From: Candidatus Chloroheliaceae bacterium
Lineage (GTDB): Bacteria > Chloroflexota > Chloroflexia > Chloroheliales > Chloroheliaceae
Reading direction: 5' to 3'
Length of the DNA stretch: 51,803 bases
Assembly: GCA_013390945.1 (NCBI GenBank)
Contig: JACAUC010000010.1
Coordinates: 1 to 51,803, forward strand
The notes under the pieces are model-generated. The model was not told the DNA's origin. It made no database searches and saw only the letters and a list, made by a program, of their open reading frames with translations. A program made the translations under genes and the position numbers. Below, in pieces: positions 16,832-25,405 of the stretch. How positions within the stretch are numbered: the stretch's first letter is position 1; every line of letters begins with the position of its first letter.

Positions 16832-18169
16832 CTAAGTGGTTCCTTTACTACGTTCTTCGTAAGCTAGTTTGAGATATTGTGCGCCGCGCTGTGCCTCACC
16901 TCGCGCTAAGAGAGCCTCGCCATAAGAAAAATAGGCCATACTGAGTAATTCAGTATCGTTACCAGCTTTTAGAAGTTCGAGTGCTTGGAAAAAATAGCCA
17001 TCGGCCTGAGAAATATTGCCTTTCTTCTCACTAATGCGGGCCAGCGTTAGAATAATCTCACCTCCGGCGCGTTGGTGGTAGTGCGGTGAGTTTTTGAGTG
17101 CGTATTTTTTGGTTTGGTTGGTACTGCGCTCCAGAGCGACTCGCGCCTCGTTAGCGATTTGCTGGGCCTCTTCGATCCGGTTTTGCCTTAGATAGAGATT
17201 AGCCAAGCTGATGAGTGCCGAAATATTGGCGTTGGTGGTGGGTTGTAGGGTGGAATTTTCCAACGCGGCCCGGTAACACGCCTCTGCCTCCTCCCAGTTG
17301 TGTCCTGACCCATAGACCTGCCCAAAAACCAGCCGTAGATTAGTTACTAAACGGCTGATCTCGACCGTTTCAAGGGCCGCGCGACCATCTTCAATCGAAT
17401 AACGCGCCGCGATGTATTTCTCTTCGGCGGCATATTCGGCAGCAATTTGTGTTCGCGTCTCAATTAGGTCATGAATAGAAGCGACCGAACGTGCCTCTGC
17501 ATCGGCCTCCTTGAAAAGAGAACGTGCCGCATCGTGCATATCCAGCGCACTATAGACTCTGGCAAGGTTGGCATAAATCGAAAGTTTCAGGCTAACATCC
17601 CGCACCTGCCCGGCTTGAATCGCGGCTAGGCCAGTGCGGTGTTGCTCTTGAGCTTGGATATACTTACGCTGGTGAAAGTAGATTTCGCCTACCAGATTAC
17701 GTACTCGTTCTACCCATTCACTTTCGTCCATTTCTTCCCATTGGGTTTTACTTAGCTCAAGTTTAATTAGAGCTTCCGAATCACGTTGTAAATTACTTAG
17801 CGCACGTCCCTCTAAGTAGAAAGCCTCTGCCACCTGTTCTTCGCTGAGACGCTCTGGGTCTAGCTTTTCAAGCTCAGCGAGTGCTTCCTCATCGTGTCCT
17901 CCAAGTCCCACGAGCATTTGGACACGGGCAAAAGCGAGCAAGGTTTGTTGGGTCTCTACATCGGGTTCAAGTGTTTCCAGAAAGGATGAAGCGGGTAATT
18001 GCAAGCGTCGCGCCAAAATACGCAACGCCTTGATTGATGGTTGTATTTTGCCTAGCTCCACAGCCGAAACGTAACTCTTGGAGAAGGTGTCGCGGGCCAG
18101 TTCATCCTGAGTCATTTTACGTTCCAACCGGGCGGCCCGTATCCGCTCACCCAGAGGCAAGCTATCCAT
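16832..18169 (-). CDS. XRE-type helix-turn-helix regulator with TPR repeats
   Basis: The protein has 445 residues. Residues 7-62 are an XRE/Cro-like DNA-binding domain (RIRAARLERKMTQDELA, then SYVSAVELGKIQPSIKALRI). The remainder is a helical repeat array of TPR type (about 100-440). Proteins of this plan often sense a peptide or protein partner through the TPR part, as in the Rgg/PlcR classes. No obvious peptide gene lies beside it. The ATG is clear. In the upstream region a CCGCAC-GA-GTGCGG palindrome (18198-18211) could be its own operator. Confidence 0.82.
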   Translation of the reverse strand: MDSLPLGERIRAARLERKMTQDELARDTFSKSYVSAVELGKIQPSIKALRILARRLQLPASSFLETLEPDVETQQTLLAFARVQMLVGLGGHDEEALAELEKLDPERLSEEQVAEAFYLEGRALSNLQRDSEALIKLELSKTQWEEMDESEWVERVRNLVGEIYFHQRKYIQAQEQHRTGLAAIQAGQVRDVSLKLSIYANLARVYSALDMHDAARSLFKEADAEARSVASIHDLIETRTQIAAEYAAEEKYIAARYSIEDGRAALETVEISRLVTNLRLVFGQVYGSGHNWEEAEACYRAALENSTLQPTTNANISALISLANLYLRQNRIEEAQQIANEARVALERSTNQTKKYALKNSPHYHQRAGGEIILTLARISEKKGNISQADGYFFQALELLKAGNDTELLSMAYFSYGEALLARGEAQRGAQYLKLAYEERSKGTT

Positions 18170-18525
18170 ATTAGTTACTCCATTAGGTTTGGATAAGCCG
18201 CACGAGTGCGGTATAATAAGGAACCTAGAACATCTCTACCTGACAAGGTAACAGGCCAGCGAGTGCTTATGCCTGCCAGATGTGAAAGTAAAATTTTTAG
18301 CTTAAATGACCGATCTCTAGCAGCTCTACAAAAGAGTAGTAAGCTCTAAGGAACACAATAGAATTTCATTCCAAGATAGAATCTAGCAGGTGAATTTTTA
18401 CTAGAATTTACCCTGTTAAAGCTGTTGCTATCAGCCAATTATATTTTAATATATATTAACAGCCTTTGTCAATTGCAAATAAGTGGGAAAGCGCACAATT
18501 TTATGCCAAATATGTTTTTTGACGA
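18170..18525. other. Divergent control region between the XRE/TPR regulator and the CobT-like gene
   Basis: This gap of 356 bp has no gene. It holds a 14-bp palindrome CCGCACGAGTGCGG at 18198-18211 next to a TATTAT-like element on the minus strand. A rightward promoter candidate has TTGCTA (18425-18430) and TAATAT (18447-18452), 16 nt apart. I looked for a cobalamin riboswitch ahead of the CobT-like gene and found no B12-box. Confidence 0.4.
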
Positions 18526-19722
18526 ATGACCCTTCAATCTCTGGAGAGTATTTTAAAGCTGAACCTACCTGCTCAGCAGGGTCACTTTATTCAAGAATTG
18601 GCTACTCGCCAGCCGGTTTTTGTATTGACCGTAGCTTATAGTGCCACCGTACAATTGCCCGGAGTAAGTGGTGCTGGCACTACGGCGGAATTGCGCGAAC
18701 TAACCGCAGCGGCGGATGCTGAAATCTTGGCGCATGGTATGGCACGTTGCCTGCCCGGTGGCGTTCCATCTAATCCGACCGGGGCACCTGGCCCCTCGAT
18801 TATTACGCGAGCCGCTTTTGACCTGCTTCCTGAGCTAATTTATCTTTGTGTAGACGCGGGTTTGAAAATAAACGCCGATGTACCAGGTTTGATTCGGCTG
18901 GATGGAGCTGGCCCCTCTGCCGAAGTGACCACCGGGCAAGCCCTTGGTGCCGATGCCACCCGTGCCAGTCGTCTCTTTGAGGCCAGCCTAAAGTTGGGTA
19001 CCACCTTGGGGCAACGCTATGGGAAGAGCCACTATCTTATTCTGGCGGAGAGTGTGCCGGGCGGAACTACCACTGCGCTAGGACTCCTGCTGGCATTAGG
19101 TCTGGATGCGGAGAGTCGCGTAAGTAGTTCTATGCCGGATAATGCCCATAACTTGAAATTAGAGGCAGTAGAGACCGGACTAAAGGCGATAGGCCGCCGC
19201 AAAGGTGATTTTGCCAATGACCCCTTAGCTGGAGCCGCTGCGCTAGGAGATTCGATGCAGCCAGTTGTCGCAGGTTTGGCCCTGGCTGCGTCGGCTTATT
19301 GCCCGGTTTTGTTGGCCGGTGGTACTCAAATGGCGGCGGTGCTGGCACTGGCGGCGGCCTTGCACCAACAACCTCCTGCTGGGTTAGAGAAATTTTTGAG
19401 CAAAGATAACCACTTTTCCAATATAGGACTTGCTACTACCCGTTGGGTTAGTGCCGACCCCACCGCCGATTTAGTCGGATTAGGCCAAGAGATAGAGCAA
19501 CGTTTTGGACCTCTCGCTTCTCCCTATTTTTCCGCTAACCTCAATTTTGGATTGTCTCGTTACGTTCCGATGCAACTCTACGAAGAAGGCTACGTTAAAG
19601 AAGGCGTGGGTGCTGGTGGTGCAGCCATCGCCGCAATGTTAGGTAGACAACTCAGTGCTACCGAACTACTCCCCCCTATCGAGCGGGTCTACGAGCGGAT
19701 AGTCTTGGGTTTCATCAAGTGA
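18526..19722 (+). CDS. CobT-like nicotinate-nucleotide phosphoribosyltransferase (UPF0284 family)
   Basis: The protein has 398 residues. It matches the archaeal/cyanobacterial CobT-like group (TIGR00303/UPF0284) through ILAESVPGGTTTALGLLLAL, a SSSMP segment, AALGDSMQPVVAGLALAAS and VLLAGGTQMAAVLAL. Bacterial CobT activates the lower ligand base (dimethylbenzimidazole) with nicotinate mononucleotide during cobalamin assembly. This group is thought to do the same or a related reaction, which is family inference. No other cobalamin-synthesis gene adjoins it. B12-linked proteins elsewhere in the window (the CarH-like regulator, methylmalonyl-CoA epimerase) make a cobalamin role plausible. The ATG lacks a clear Shine-Dalgarno sequence. 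Confidence 0.8.
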   Translation: MTLQSLESILKLNLPAQQGHFIQELATRQPVFVLTVAYSATVQLPGVSGAGTTAELRELTAAADAEILAHGMARCLPGGVPSNPTGAPGPSIITRAAFDLLPELIYLCVDAGLKINADVPGLIRLDGAGPSAEVTTGQALGADATRASRLFEASLKLGTTLGQRYGKSHYLILAESVPGGTTTALGLLLALGLDAESRVSSSMPDNAHNLKLEAVETGLKAIGRRKGDFANDPLAGAAALGDSMQPVVAGLALAASAYCPVLLAGGTQMAAVLALAAALHQQPPAGLEKFLSKDNHFSNIGLATTRWVSADPTADLVGLGQEIEQRFGPLASPYFSANLNFGLSRYVPMQLYEEGYVKEGVGAGGAAIAAMLGRQLSATELLPPIERVYERIVLGFIK

Positions 19723-19815
19723 TTTTCCCTTATCCGGCTCTGGAGAGAAGGATTGTATTGAATACGATATGTGGGAAAGCGGCTCCGTCCAGCGATAGAT
19801 TATTACCGGAATTTG

Positions 19816-19918
19816 GTATCTTCTCAATGAGTAGGGGTTTATTGGAACCAGTTCACATAAACCCGCCTCATCTTGGGCGTATGCAATACGCCCCTACCTC
19901 GAAATATTGAGATGATAC
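19816..19918. repeat. 103-bp imperfect inverted repeat (intergenic palindromic element, copy B)
   Basis: The outer arms GTATCTTCTCAAT (19816-19828) and ATTGAGATGATAC (19906-19918) pair with one mismatch. Inside, GGGCGTATGCAATACGCCC (19875-19893) is a perfect 8-bp stem with a 3-nt loop. GTAGGGG (left) and CCCCTAC (right) also pair. Outer arms, GTAGGGG blocks and inner hairpin all resemble copy A at 16707-16798, so this is a repeat family. It carries no gene. Confidence 0.75.
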
Positions 19919-19931
19919 GGAATTTGCCGCT

Positions 19932-19982
19932 CTTTAAGAAAGATCAGCCCCTTCTGCCTCTCTAAAGAGGGTTTAGGGGCTG
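19932..19982 (-). terminator. Terminator of the secreted-protein gene
   Basis: CAGCCCCT (19945-19952) and AGGGGCTG (19975-19982) pair perfectly and enclose a second small stem CCTCT/AGAGG. On the minus strand it is followed by ATCTTTCTT. It lies 50 bp after the stop codon of the gene at 20032-22197. Confidence 0.55.
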
Positions 19983-20031
19983 TGTAGTTACTCTAAAATT
20001 TCTCCTATTCAGTGGAGTCGCTAAAACTACT

Positions 20032-22197
20032 TTAATCGGGTTGGAAATTGAACCATTTAAGGTAACTGGGTTTCCCGCTCGCCTGATTGCCATATTTGGT
20101 TAAATTAATCACTTGGGCTGGGTTATAGCCGTCGCGGTCAATTAATACAAGGCTCCAACTCTCGCTCAGATAGGCGAGTCGGGTTGGGCTGATTGAGAGG
20201 GTAGTCTCAATCGGTTTTGGTAGATCACCGTTTGTGATGGCTATTTCCCCGCTACCGTTATAGTTGAGAATTTTAGCATTACTTATATCATCTCCTGATA
20301 ATAGATGGGTAATGTCCAGCCAGCGTTCCAAACTAAAGGGTAAAACAGGATCGAGACTAGTAGTACGGCGCAACTCAAACCGATTACTGGGATTGGTAGC
20401 ATCTAGGGTAGCATAGATATAATCGCTATTTTCGCGACTGATGTAAAGTACTAGATTTCCGTTCGGTTGCCAGCCCAAAAAATCGGCGGCATTAGTTGCC
20501 AAGGTCTTACTCTTCTCATTAAGGCTATCGTTGGTAAGCTGCAAATCTACCTGATAGAGCTTATGCTCGTTAGTATGAAGATAGGCGAAAGTACCAGAGA
20601 ACTCATTCTTATTTGAGGCAGGTGTACCACTAAGGGATGACCATTCAAAAGAGGTACAAGTGGCAGAGCTACCAAAGTTGTCGGCTCCACCTTGGTAGCA
20701 GTAGTCAGTAGTGCCATTTACTAGTTGGGCCGAACCGTCGGTTTTATCTAGGCGTATGAGATAGAGGCCCGAACTCTCGCCGCTTTGCCCAATCAGCAAC
20801 AAACGTCCATCCGGTGAAACGGTAGGGTTCAACAAAGTGGTGTTGTTAGTACTATAAAGGGTTTTTGGTGAGGCGTTGGGGTTAGCAATATTGTAGAGTA
20901 AAATAGAGGCAGTATTGTTCGAACCATTGGGTACTAAAACACTCACGATCAGGTTAAGACTAGTCTCTGTGCCACCTTGCCAAGTATAACCGTAAAGCCT
21001 ACTATTTGTCGGTAGGGGTAATTCTAGTGGGGTAGCGGTACTATTGAGTGCTACTACGCTAAAGGTAACGTTGTTAGAGGTTTCTTGGGCGATAATGTTA
21101 GTGAAAGCCATGTAATTACCGTTTGGTGAAACTTTATGGCTGACTATATTATAGCGTGGCCCTAGGGTGCTACCGTCACCGCTAATCGAAAACATATTGA
21201 AACCGACAGGCCCGTTGGTCTCTTTGCCTGCCGCCAGCAAGCGGTAATCGCCTTGGGGTTGGCTCGTTAGGGAGAGCGTAGATGGCCCTAGGCTGGTACG
21301 CCAGCGATAATAATGCTGTCCAATATTGCCCATTTCGACTTTGAAGGGAGCATTATTGGTGGGCGTGTAAGTTAGGGCGCGACGCTGGAAAAGTTGGATC
21401 AGCACCTGCTTATTCTGTCCACCGATTTGAGTGTTGGTCCAGTAAGGCTCGCTGATGGGGTAGCCCAACACATAAACCCAATCTATACCGGCCCCGGGAT
21501 CAAAGCCACTTTGCGGCTCATTCATCCAGTTCCAGAAGACATTTGGGATATTGTGGTTGGTATCGGAGACGTAGTAGGCATAATTTACGCCCAAATTGTT
21601 GCTAGTCTGACTTAGGTTGCCGTTGCGGTCTAACTGGTCAGTTACCACCGTATCGGCACCTTTGGCTGGGGCGGTATGTTCACCGGGCGAGAGCGTTGTA
21701 AAGGGAGCCATCGAAGCATAGGTCGGTGTAGTGGCACTAGTTGGATCGCCTGCGACGGGGATATTGGCTGGAGCGCAGGGTAAGAACGAATTATCCCCAG
21801 TTTGCAAGGCTCCGCTAACTAATTCTTTGGTTAGTAAGCCGTTGGTCACATAGTAGGCACTATTCTTATCGCCGTTAGGATCATTAATCTCCATGCGGCT
21901 TTTATCAAAATAGAGTACCTTGCGGTGTCCATTAGGAGATTGCAAATAGGTTTCGCTGGTATGGGCGAACGACTCTGGTCCCCAAAACCAACTCCGATTA
22001 GCTCCACCCCCCGCTAAAGCTTGGTCGGTGCGGCTCCAGACCTTTTGAAAAGCCGGATCGGAAAAAATCCCCGCCGCCTGAACTGGAGTAGACCAGCAAA
22101 TTAGCAGGGGTAACAAGAGGGTTACTACTATAGCAATAATTAAAAGTTTTCTTCCAATTCGAGTAACGTCGTTCTGAGCGATCAAATCAGAAACCAA
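20032..22197 (-). CDS. Secreted protein with beta-propeller-like C-terminal half
   Basis: The protein has 721 residues. The start is a TTG placed 9 nt after AGGAGG. A hydrophobic helix (about 17-35) followed by TPVQAAG fits a signal peptide. Residues ~45-300 contain SWFWGPESFAHTSE, VLYFDKSRMEINDPNGDKNS and YYVTNGLLTKELVSG. I associate this arrangement with secreted Chloroflexota proteins of unknown function. Residues ~310-700 contain repeated VSPNGNYMAF / VSPDGRLLLIG elements like the PD40/TolB propeller blades. It probably acts outside the membrane; its partner is unknown. It has its own promoter and terminator. Confidence 0.7.
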   Translation of the reverse strand: MVSDLIAQNDVTRIGRKLLIIAIVVTLLLPLLICWSTPVQAAGIFSDPAFQKVWSRTDQALAGGGANRSWFWGPESFAHTSETYLQSPNGHRKVLYFDKSRMEINDPNGDKNSAYYVTNGLLTKELVSGALQTGDNSFLPCAPANIPVAGDPTSATTPTYASMAPFTTLSPGEHTAPAKGADTVVTDQLDRNGNLSQTSNNLGVNYAYYVSDTNHNIPNVFWNWMNEPQSGFDPGAGIDWVYVLGYPISEPYWTNTQIGGQNKQVLIQLFQRRALTYTPTNNAPFKVEMGNIGQHYYRWRTSLGPSTLSLTSQPQGDYRLLAAGKETNGPVGFNMFSISGDGSTLGPRYNIVSHKVSPNGNYMAFTNIIAQETSNNVTFSVVALNSTATPLELPLPTNSRLYGYTWQGGTETSLNLIVSVLVPNGSNNTASILLYNIANPNASPKTLYSTNNTTLLNPTVSPDGRLLLIGQSGESSGLYLIRLDKTDGSAQLVNGTTDYCYQGGADNFGSSATCTSFEWSSLSGTPASNKNEFSGTFAYLHTNEHKLYQVDLQLTNDSLNEKSKTLATNAADFLGWQPNGNLVLYISRENSDYIYATLDATNPSNRFELRRTTSLDPVLPFSLERWLDITHLLSGDDISNAKILNYNGSGEIAITNGDLPKPIETTLSISPTRLAYLSESWSLVLIDRDGYNPAQVINLTKYGNQASGKPSYLKWFNFQPD

Positions 22198-22358
22198 AAT
22201 TAAAATCCTCCTATATCCAAATTGAAAAATCGGGCAAAACCAGAGGGCTAACGGAGAAGAGCAACTGAGGAGATGGTAGACCGGGTGAATATATGGTTAT
22301 GTCCCGCTCCGATCTTGGGCAATAGCAATAACGCTACCCACTGACCGCCGACTAACCG

Positions 22359-22387
22359 ATTATACTCTATTTAAGAAAAATTGCCAA
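22359..22387 (-). promoter_or_regulatory. Promoter of the secreted propeller-like protein
   Basis: On the minus strand TTGGCA (22387-22382) and TATAAT (22364-22359) are 17 nt apart. The predicted leader is about 155 nt long. Confidence 0.6.
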
Positions 22388-22424
22388 AGTGATACAAATT
22401 CATCCTTGAATATTGTTTCTCGGC

Positions 22425-22751
22425 TCAGATAAGGCAGATAAAGAGGCTAGTTAGATGAAAACCTTGGTCAAACCAAAGACACCAACCCAAGCTATGCTCG
22501 GCAGGCATCTTATGGCACTTCATCCAATCCATCACTATATGTGATCCCAAAAGCCAAGGTAGTTGCCACCATTGGTAAAGGTGCAGCATATCCAAGGTAA
22601 TTAGACACAATAGTGTCCAAATTGTTGCATGGACGAGGAGAATGAAATTGTTGTGCGCCTTAGTTTTAGCCAAAAACTCGGTTTGCATCACATAATCACC
22701 AATGAGGTGAGCTAATATAAGGTAAATTATAGGGCTAAGCGTGAAAGTCAT
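22425..22751 (-). CDS. Small DUF3307-like membrane protein
   Basis: The protein has 108 residues and about three to four hydrophobic segments. Its pattern fits DUF3307 proteins: LAHLIGDYVMQTEFLA at the start, HATIWT in the middle, SHIVMDWMK and finally FDQGFHL. The spaced His/Asp residues within the membrane region are the conserved feature of that family. Its biochemical role is not known. AAAGGG lies upstream of the ATG. Confidence 0.7.
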   Translation of the reverse strand: MTFTLSPIIYLILAHLIGDYVMQTEFLAKTKAHNNFILLVHATIWTLLCLITLDMLHLYQWWQLPWLLGSHIVMDWMKCHKMPAEHSLGWCLWFDQGFHLTSLFICLI

Positions 22752-23015
22752 CTTAAAAACCCTTTGTATATAAGGTCTATCTCTAAATTTAGTTATCTAT
22801 CGTTGGTAGGAATAGGGTAAGTATTGTATTCCTACAAAGGTAGTATAATACAGCCACAAACCGACTGCTATGATCCCTATCACTACAAGCTGGTAGGATT
22901 TTCCCCTTCAGTGAGAGCCTTTTAAGCCGCTTTAAGTTTAAACTTACCCGGAAATCTGTTAAAATGAGGTAATTCTTTCTGAGCAAATAACTAATTTTCA
23001 CATGAGGATTTTAGC
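22752..23015. other. Divergent control region before the GT87-like gene
   Basis: It contains a 9-bp stem GTAGGAATA/TATTCCTAC (22806-22835) and a 14-bp perfect palindrome TAAGTTTAAACTTA (22933-22946). A weak rightward promoter candidate overlaps the latter: TTAAAC (22938-22943), 16 nt, TAAAAT (22960-22965). The palindrome could be an operator for the downstream gene. Confidence 0.35.
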
Positions 23016-25331
23016 TTGCGCTTGATCGGGCCATTATTTGAAGGCCAATTCTTATCCAATTCTAACTTAAAAGCTCGAACCGGCTGGCTAAAATTAACAG
23101 GATCTTCTGGTAGAGTGGGGCTGCCGTTTTTGGTAGGCGGAGTTATTCTGGTCTTGGCTTGGCTAATTGGTTTGGGACGTGATTCCTTTCTAATAGATTT
23201 TGGTGCGGATAACCGACTGGATCTGGTCTATATACAGACCGAAGAGGGCGGCTTTTTTAACCCGGAAAAGCAACAAGGCGAAACTCCCTTCCCTAACTAC
23301 GATAATAATTATCGTTGGACAGGGCGTATTTCTTATATCAATTTACCTTGGCCGCTCGATGCCACCCCTTTAAAAGCTACTCTACGGGCCACTGCGCCGC
23401 GCCCTGACCGTTCCCCTGATGAATCTGGTACTACTCTGACTATAAGTGGTCTGCTCAATAATAGTTCCATTGATTTAGGTAAATATCCACTAACCGGACT
23501 ATATGATGGTACTGAGCTTACCTTCCGTTTGCCCGGCCACCTGCGTCCCACTTTGGAACGCTTCCGGCTACGCTTCGAGTCGAGTGAAACTTGGCAACCA
23601 AGTAAAAGCGATACCCGCAACCTTTCGGCTCTTTTCTTTAGTTTGAAGCTGGAGCCGGACTATGTTGCTTTTGGCTGGCAAGATTGGCTGGCAAGCTGGG
23701 TCCAGCCCGGTCTGCTGGCCTTGCTTACCTTTACCACTTGGGGGTTGGCAGGTCTTTTCACCTCCCGGCAGGGTTGGCGGTTGGCCTTAGAAATAATGGC
23801 TGGTCTGCTTTTGTTGATTAGTCTCTTTGGTTGGCCGCAAGCTGCCGAACCTTTCTATACCCCTTGGGCCTTGATTTTATTGGCGGCTTGGGGGTTGCTC
23901 TGGTTGGCGGGTCGCTTTGCCGATCAAGCACCCTGTTTACCTGCACCCTTTGTCTATGCCGCGACTCTGCTACCGGGTTTACCTTTGGCTCAACTTATCT
24001 TTGGGCGGCTTGAACTTACTTCCCTTTCTAACGGTTCGGTCTCAATCGCGCTCTATTTTGGGGCGTTGCTGGTCAGTCTGGTTGGGTACCTCTGGTTGCG
24101 ACACAAGTTTGAATTGATCTTTAGCGGAGCCTTTTTGCTGGCGGCAGCTCTTATCTTTATCTACACCCACTGGCAGGTCTACGCCTTCAACCTCTATCGA
24201 GGGGCCGACTTCCGCAATTATTATCTTGCCCTGCTCGATCTGGAACAATACCATACTCCGCTCTATAGCTTAGAAGAGATGGCAACACTACCCGGTCAGG
24301 CTGTGCGAAGTGCCCCGATCTTTGCGGTTCTTTTTTGGCCCTTGGCTCGTCTCTTTGGGCGTGACATAAATATGGCCCTACTCTTTTGGCGGGTTAGCAA
24401 TGAATTGCTACTTCTGCCTACGCTCTTGATCTTTGGGCAGGTCTTTGGAAGGTTTAGGGCTGGGCTAAAGCTTTGGCCTGCTATGCTCTTCTTGGTTCTC
24501 AGTTTTGGTCAGTTGGCCGAGACTGCCGCCTATGGTCAACAGAATTTTATGCTGCTTTTCGGACTGGCTCTGTTAGCCCTGTGGGTAAAACAGCACCGCG
24601 ACACCTTGGGGGGAATGGCCCTTTCGTTGCCAATTTGGGTGAAACTTTTGCCAGGCATTTCGGTAGCCTTTTTTCTGATAGAGCGACGCTGGCGAGGTTT
24701 GGTGGGTTTGGTGTTGGGGGCGTTGCTAGTAAACGTCCTAACAGTAGCGGTGGTGGGCTGGGATAACGTCTGGTTTTATTTTAGCAAGGCGATGTGGAGT
24801 GTGAACGAGCCAGAGTTAGGTATTAGCAATCAGTCATGGTGGGGTTTTATCGGTCGGTTGGGTGTACACGAGGTAAAAGGCGATTTTGTGGGCGGCTATC
24901 CTACCCACTTGGCTCCTCTGGGATACTTAGGAGCCTTGCTAGGAGTAGGGCTAACCCTATTGATCCTGTGGAGAGCAAGGGGCGGTGATTGGCTTCACGA
25001 TCAGTTGAAGCTGGGTGCGTTGGCCCTAGTTGGGTTGTGGGTTCCCCCTTTTAGCTGGATGCACTATATAGTATTGGGATTAGTGGCAATTATGGCACTG
25101 CTGGTGGTACTTAGTCGCGAGGGTACTCCGCGCTCTCATCTGATAATCTTTGCTTTGGCCTATGTCTTGCTGGCCTATGGAGGTCTGCAGGAGTTTTTCT
25201 TCACTCAAGCGGCAGGTTTGGCCCTCTTGGGTAGCAGCTACCGCTTCCTCGCTACCTTCGCGCTGTGGGTGCTTAGTCTCTGGCTATTGTGGCAACCCTC
25301 CTATAAATCGTTAGTTGCTCCTTCTATTTGA
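23016..25331 (+). CDS. GT87-like (DUF2029) polyprenol-linked membrane glycosyltransferase
   Basis: The protein has 771 residues. One membrane helix (about 32-50) is followed by an external domain of ~185 residues and then about twelve membrane segments. The segment YRGADFRNYYLALLDLEQ, with Asp in the first large loop after a helix, matches GT87 mannosyltransferases, which use polyprenyl-phosphate sugars. A further hallmark is GQLAETAAYGQQNFMLLFG. The start is a TTG 8 nt after GAGG; no better start is in frame. The stop codon overlaps the -35 of the methyltransferase promoter. The acceptor is unknown, probably a cell-surface glycolipid or glycan. Confidence 0.78.
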   Translation: MRLIGPLFEGQFLSNSNLKARTGWLKLTGSSGRVGLPFLVGGVILVLAWLIGLGRDSFLIDFGADNRLDLVYIQTEEGGFFNPEKQQGETPFPNYDNNYRWTGRISYINLPWPLDATPLKATLRATAPRPDRSPDESGTTLTISGLLNNSSIDLGKYPLTGLYDGTELTFRLPGHLRPTLERFRLRFESSETWQPSKSDTRNLSALFFSLKLEPDYVAFGWQDWLASWVQPGLLALLTFTTWGLAGLFTSRQGWRLALEIMAGLLLLISLFGWPQAAEPFYTPWALILLAAWGLLWLAGRFADQAPCLPAPFVYAATLLPGLPLAQLIFGRLELTSLSNGSVSIALYFGALLVSLVGYLWLRHKFELIFSGAFLLAAALIFIYTHWQVYAFNLYRGADFRNYYLALLDLEQYHTPLYSLEEMATLPGQAVRSAPIFAVLFWPLARLFGRDINMALLFWRVSNELLLLPTLLIFGQVFGRFRAGLKLWPAMLFLVLSFGQLAETAAYGQQNFMLLFGLALLALWVKQHRDTLGGMALSLPIWVKLLPGISVAFFLIERRWRGLVGLVLGALLVNVLTVAVVGWDNVWFYFSKAMWSVNEPELGISNQSWWGFIGRLGVHEVKGDFVGGYPTHLAPLGYLGALLGVGLTLLILWRARGGDWLHDQLKLGALALVGLWVPPFSWMHYIVLGLVAIMALLVVLSREGTPRSHLIIFALAYVLLAYGGLQEFFFTQAAGLALLGSSYRFLATFALWVLSLWLLWQPSYKSLVAPSI

Positions 25332-25372
25332 CAACTCTGTTATTGTAGACTATAGTCTACAATAACAGAGTT
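25328..25372 (+). promoter_or_regulatory. Methyltransferase promoter covered by a 40-bp perfect palindrome (C-box-like operator)
   Basis: TTGACA (25328-25333) and TATAGT (25351-25356) are 17 nt apart, so transcription would start near 25363. The segment 25333-25372 is a perfect 40-bp palindrome with two 20-nt arms, beginning AACTCTGTTATTG. Its centre, GACTATAGTC (25348-25357), resembles the GACT...AGTC core of controller-protein boxes in restriction-modification systems. Neither flank has a T-tract, which argues against a simple terminator. Confidence 0.7.
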
Positions 25373-25405
25373 AAGATCGTTCAAAGCTAAGGGAGGAAAA
25401 GAGCT

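Larger units (their letters stand above)
19723..20031. other. Intergenic region between converging genes
   Basis: This gap of 309 bp lies between the CobT-like gene and the secreted-protein gene. It holds palindromic element copy B (19816-19918) and the terminator at 19932-19982. I see no gene. Confidence 0.6.

Noticed and set aside
18170..18525. Possible cobalamin riboswitch ahead of the CobT-like gene
   Set aside because: No B12-box or the expected paired elements could be found by eye.
25333..25372. Reading the 40-bp palindrome as an intrinsic terminator of the GT87-like gene
   Set aside because: No T-tract follows on either strand, while promoter elements for the methyltransferase overlap it. 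The operator reading is preferred, although a dual role is possible.
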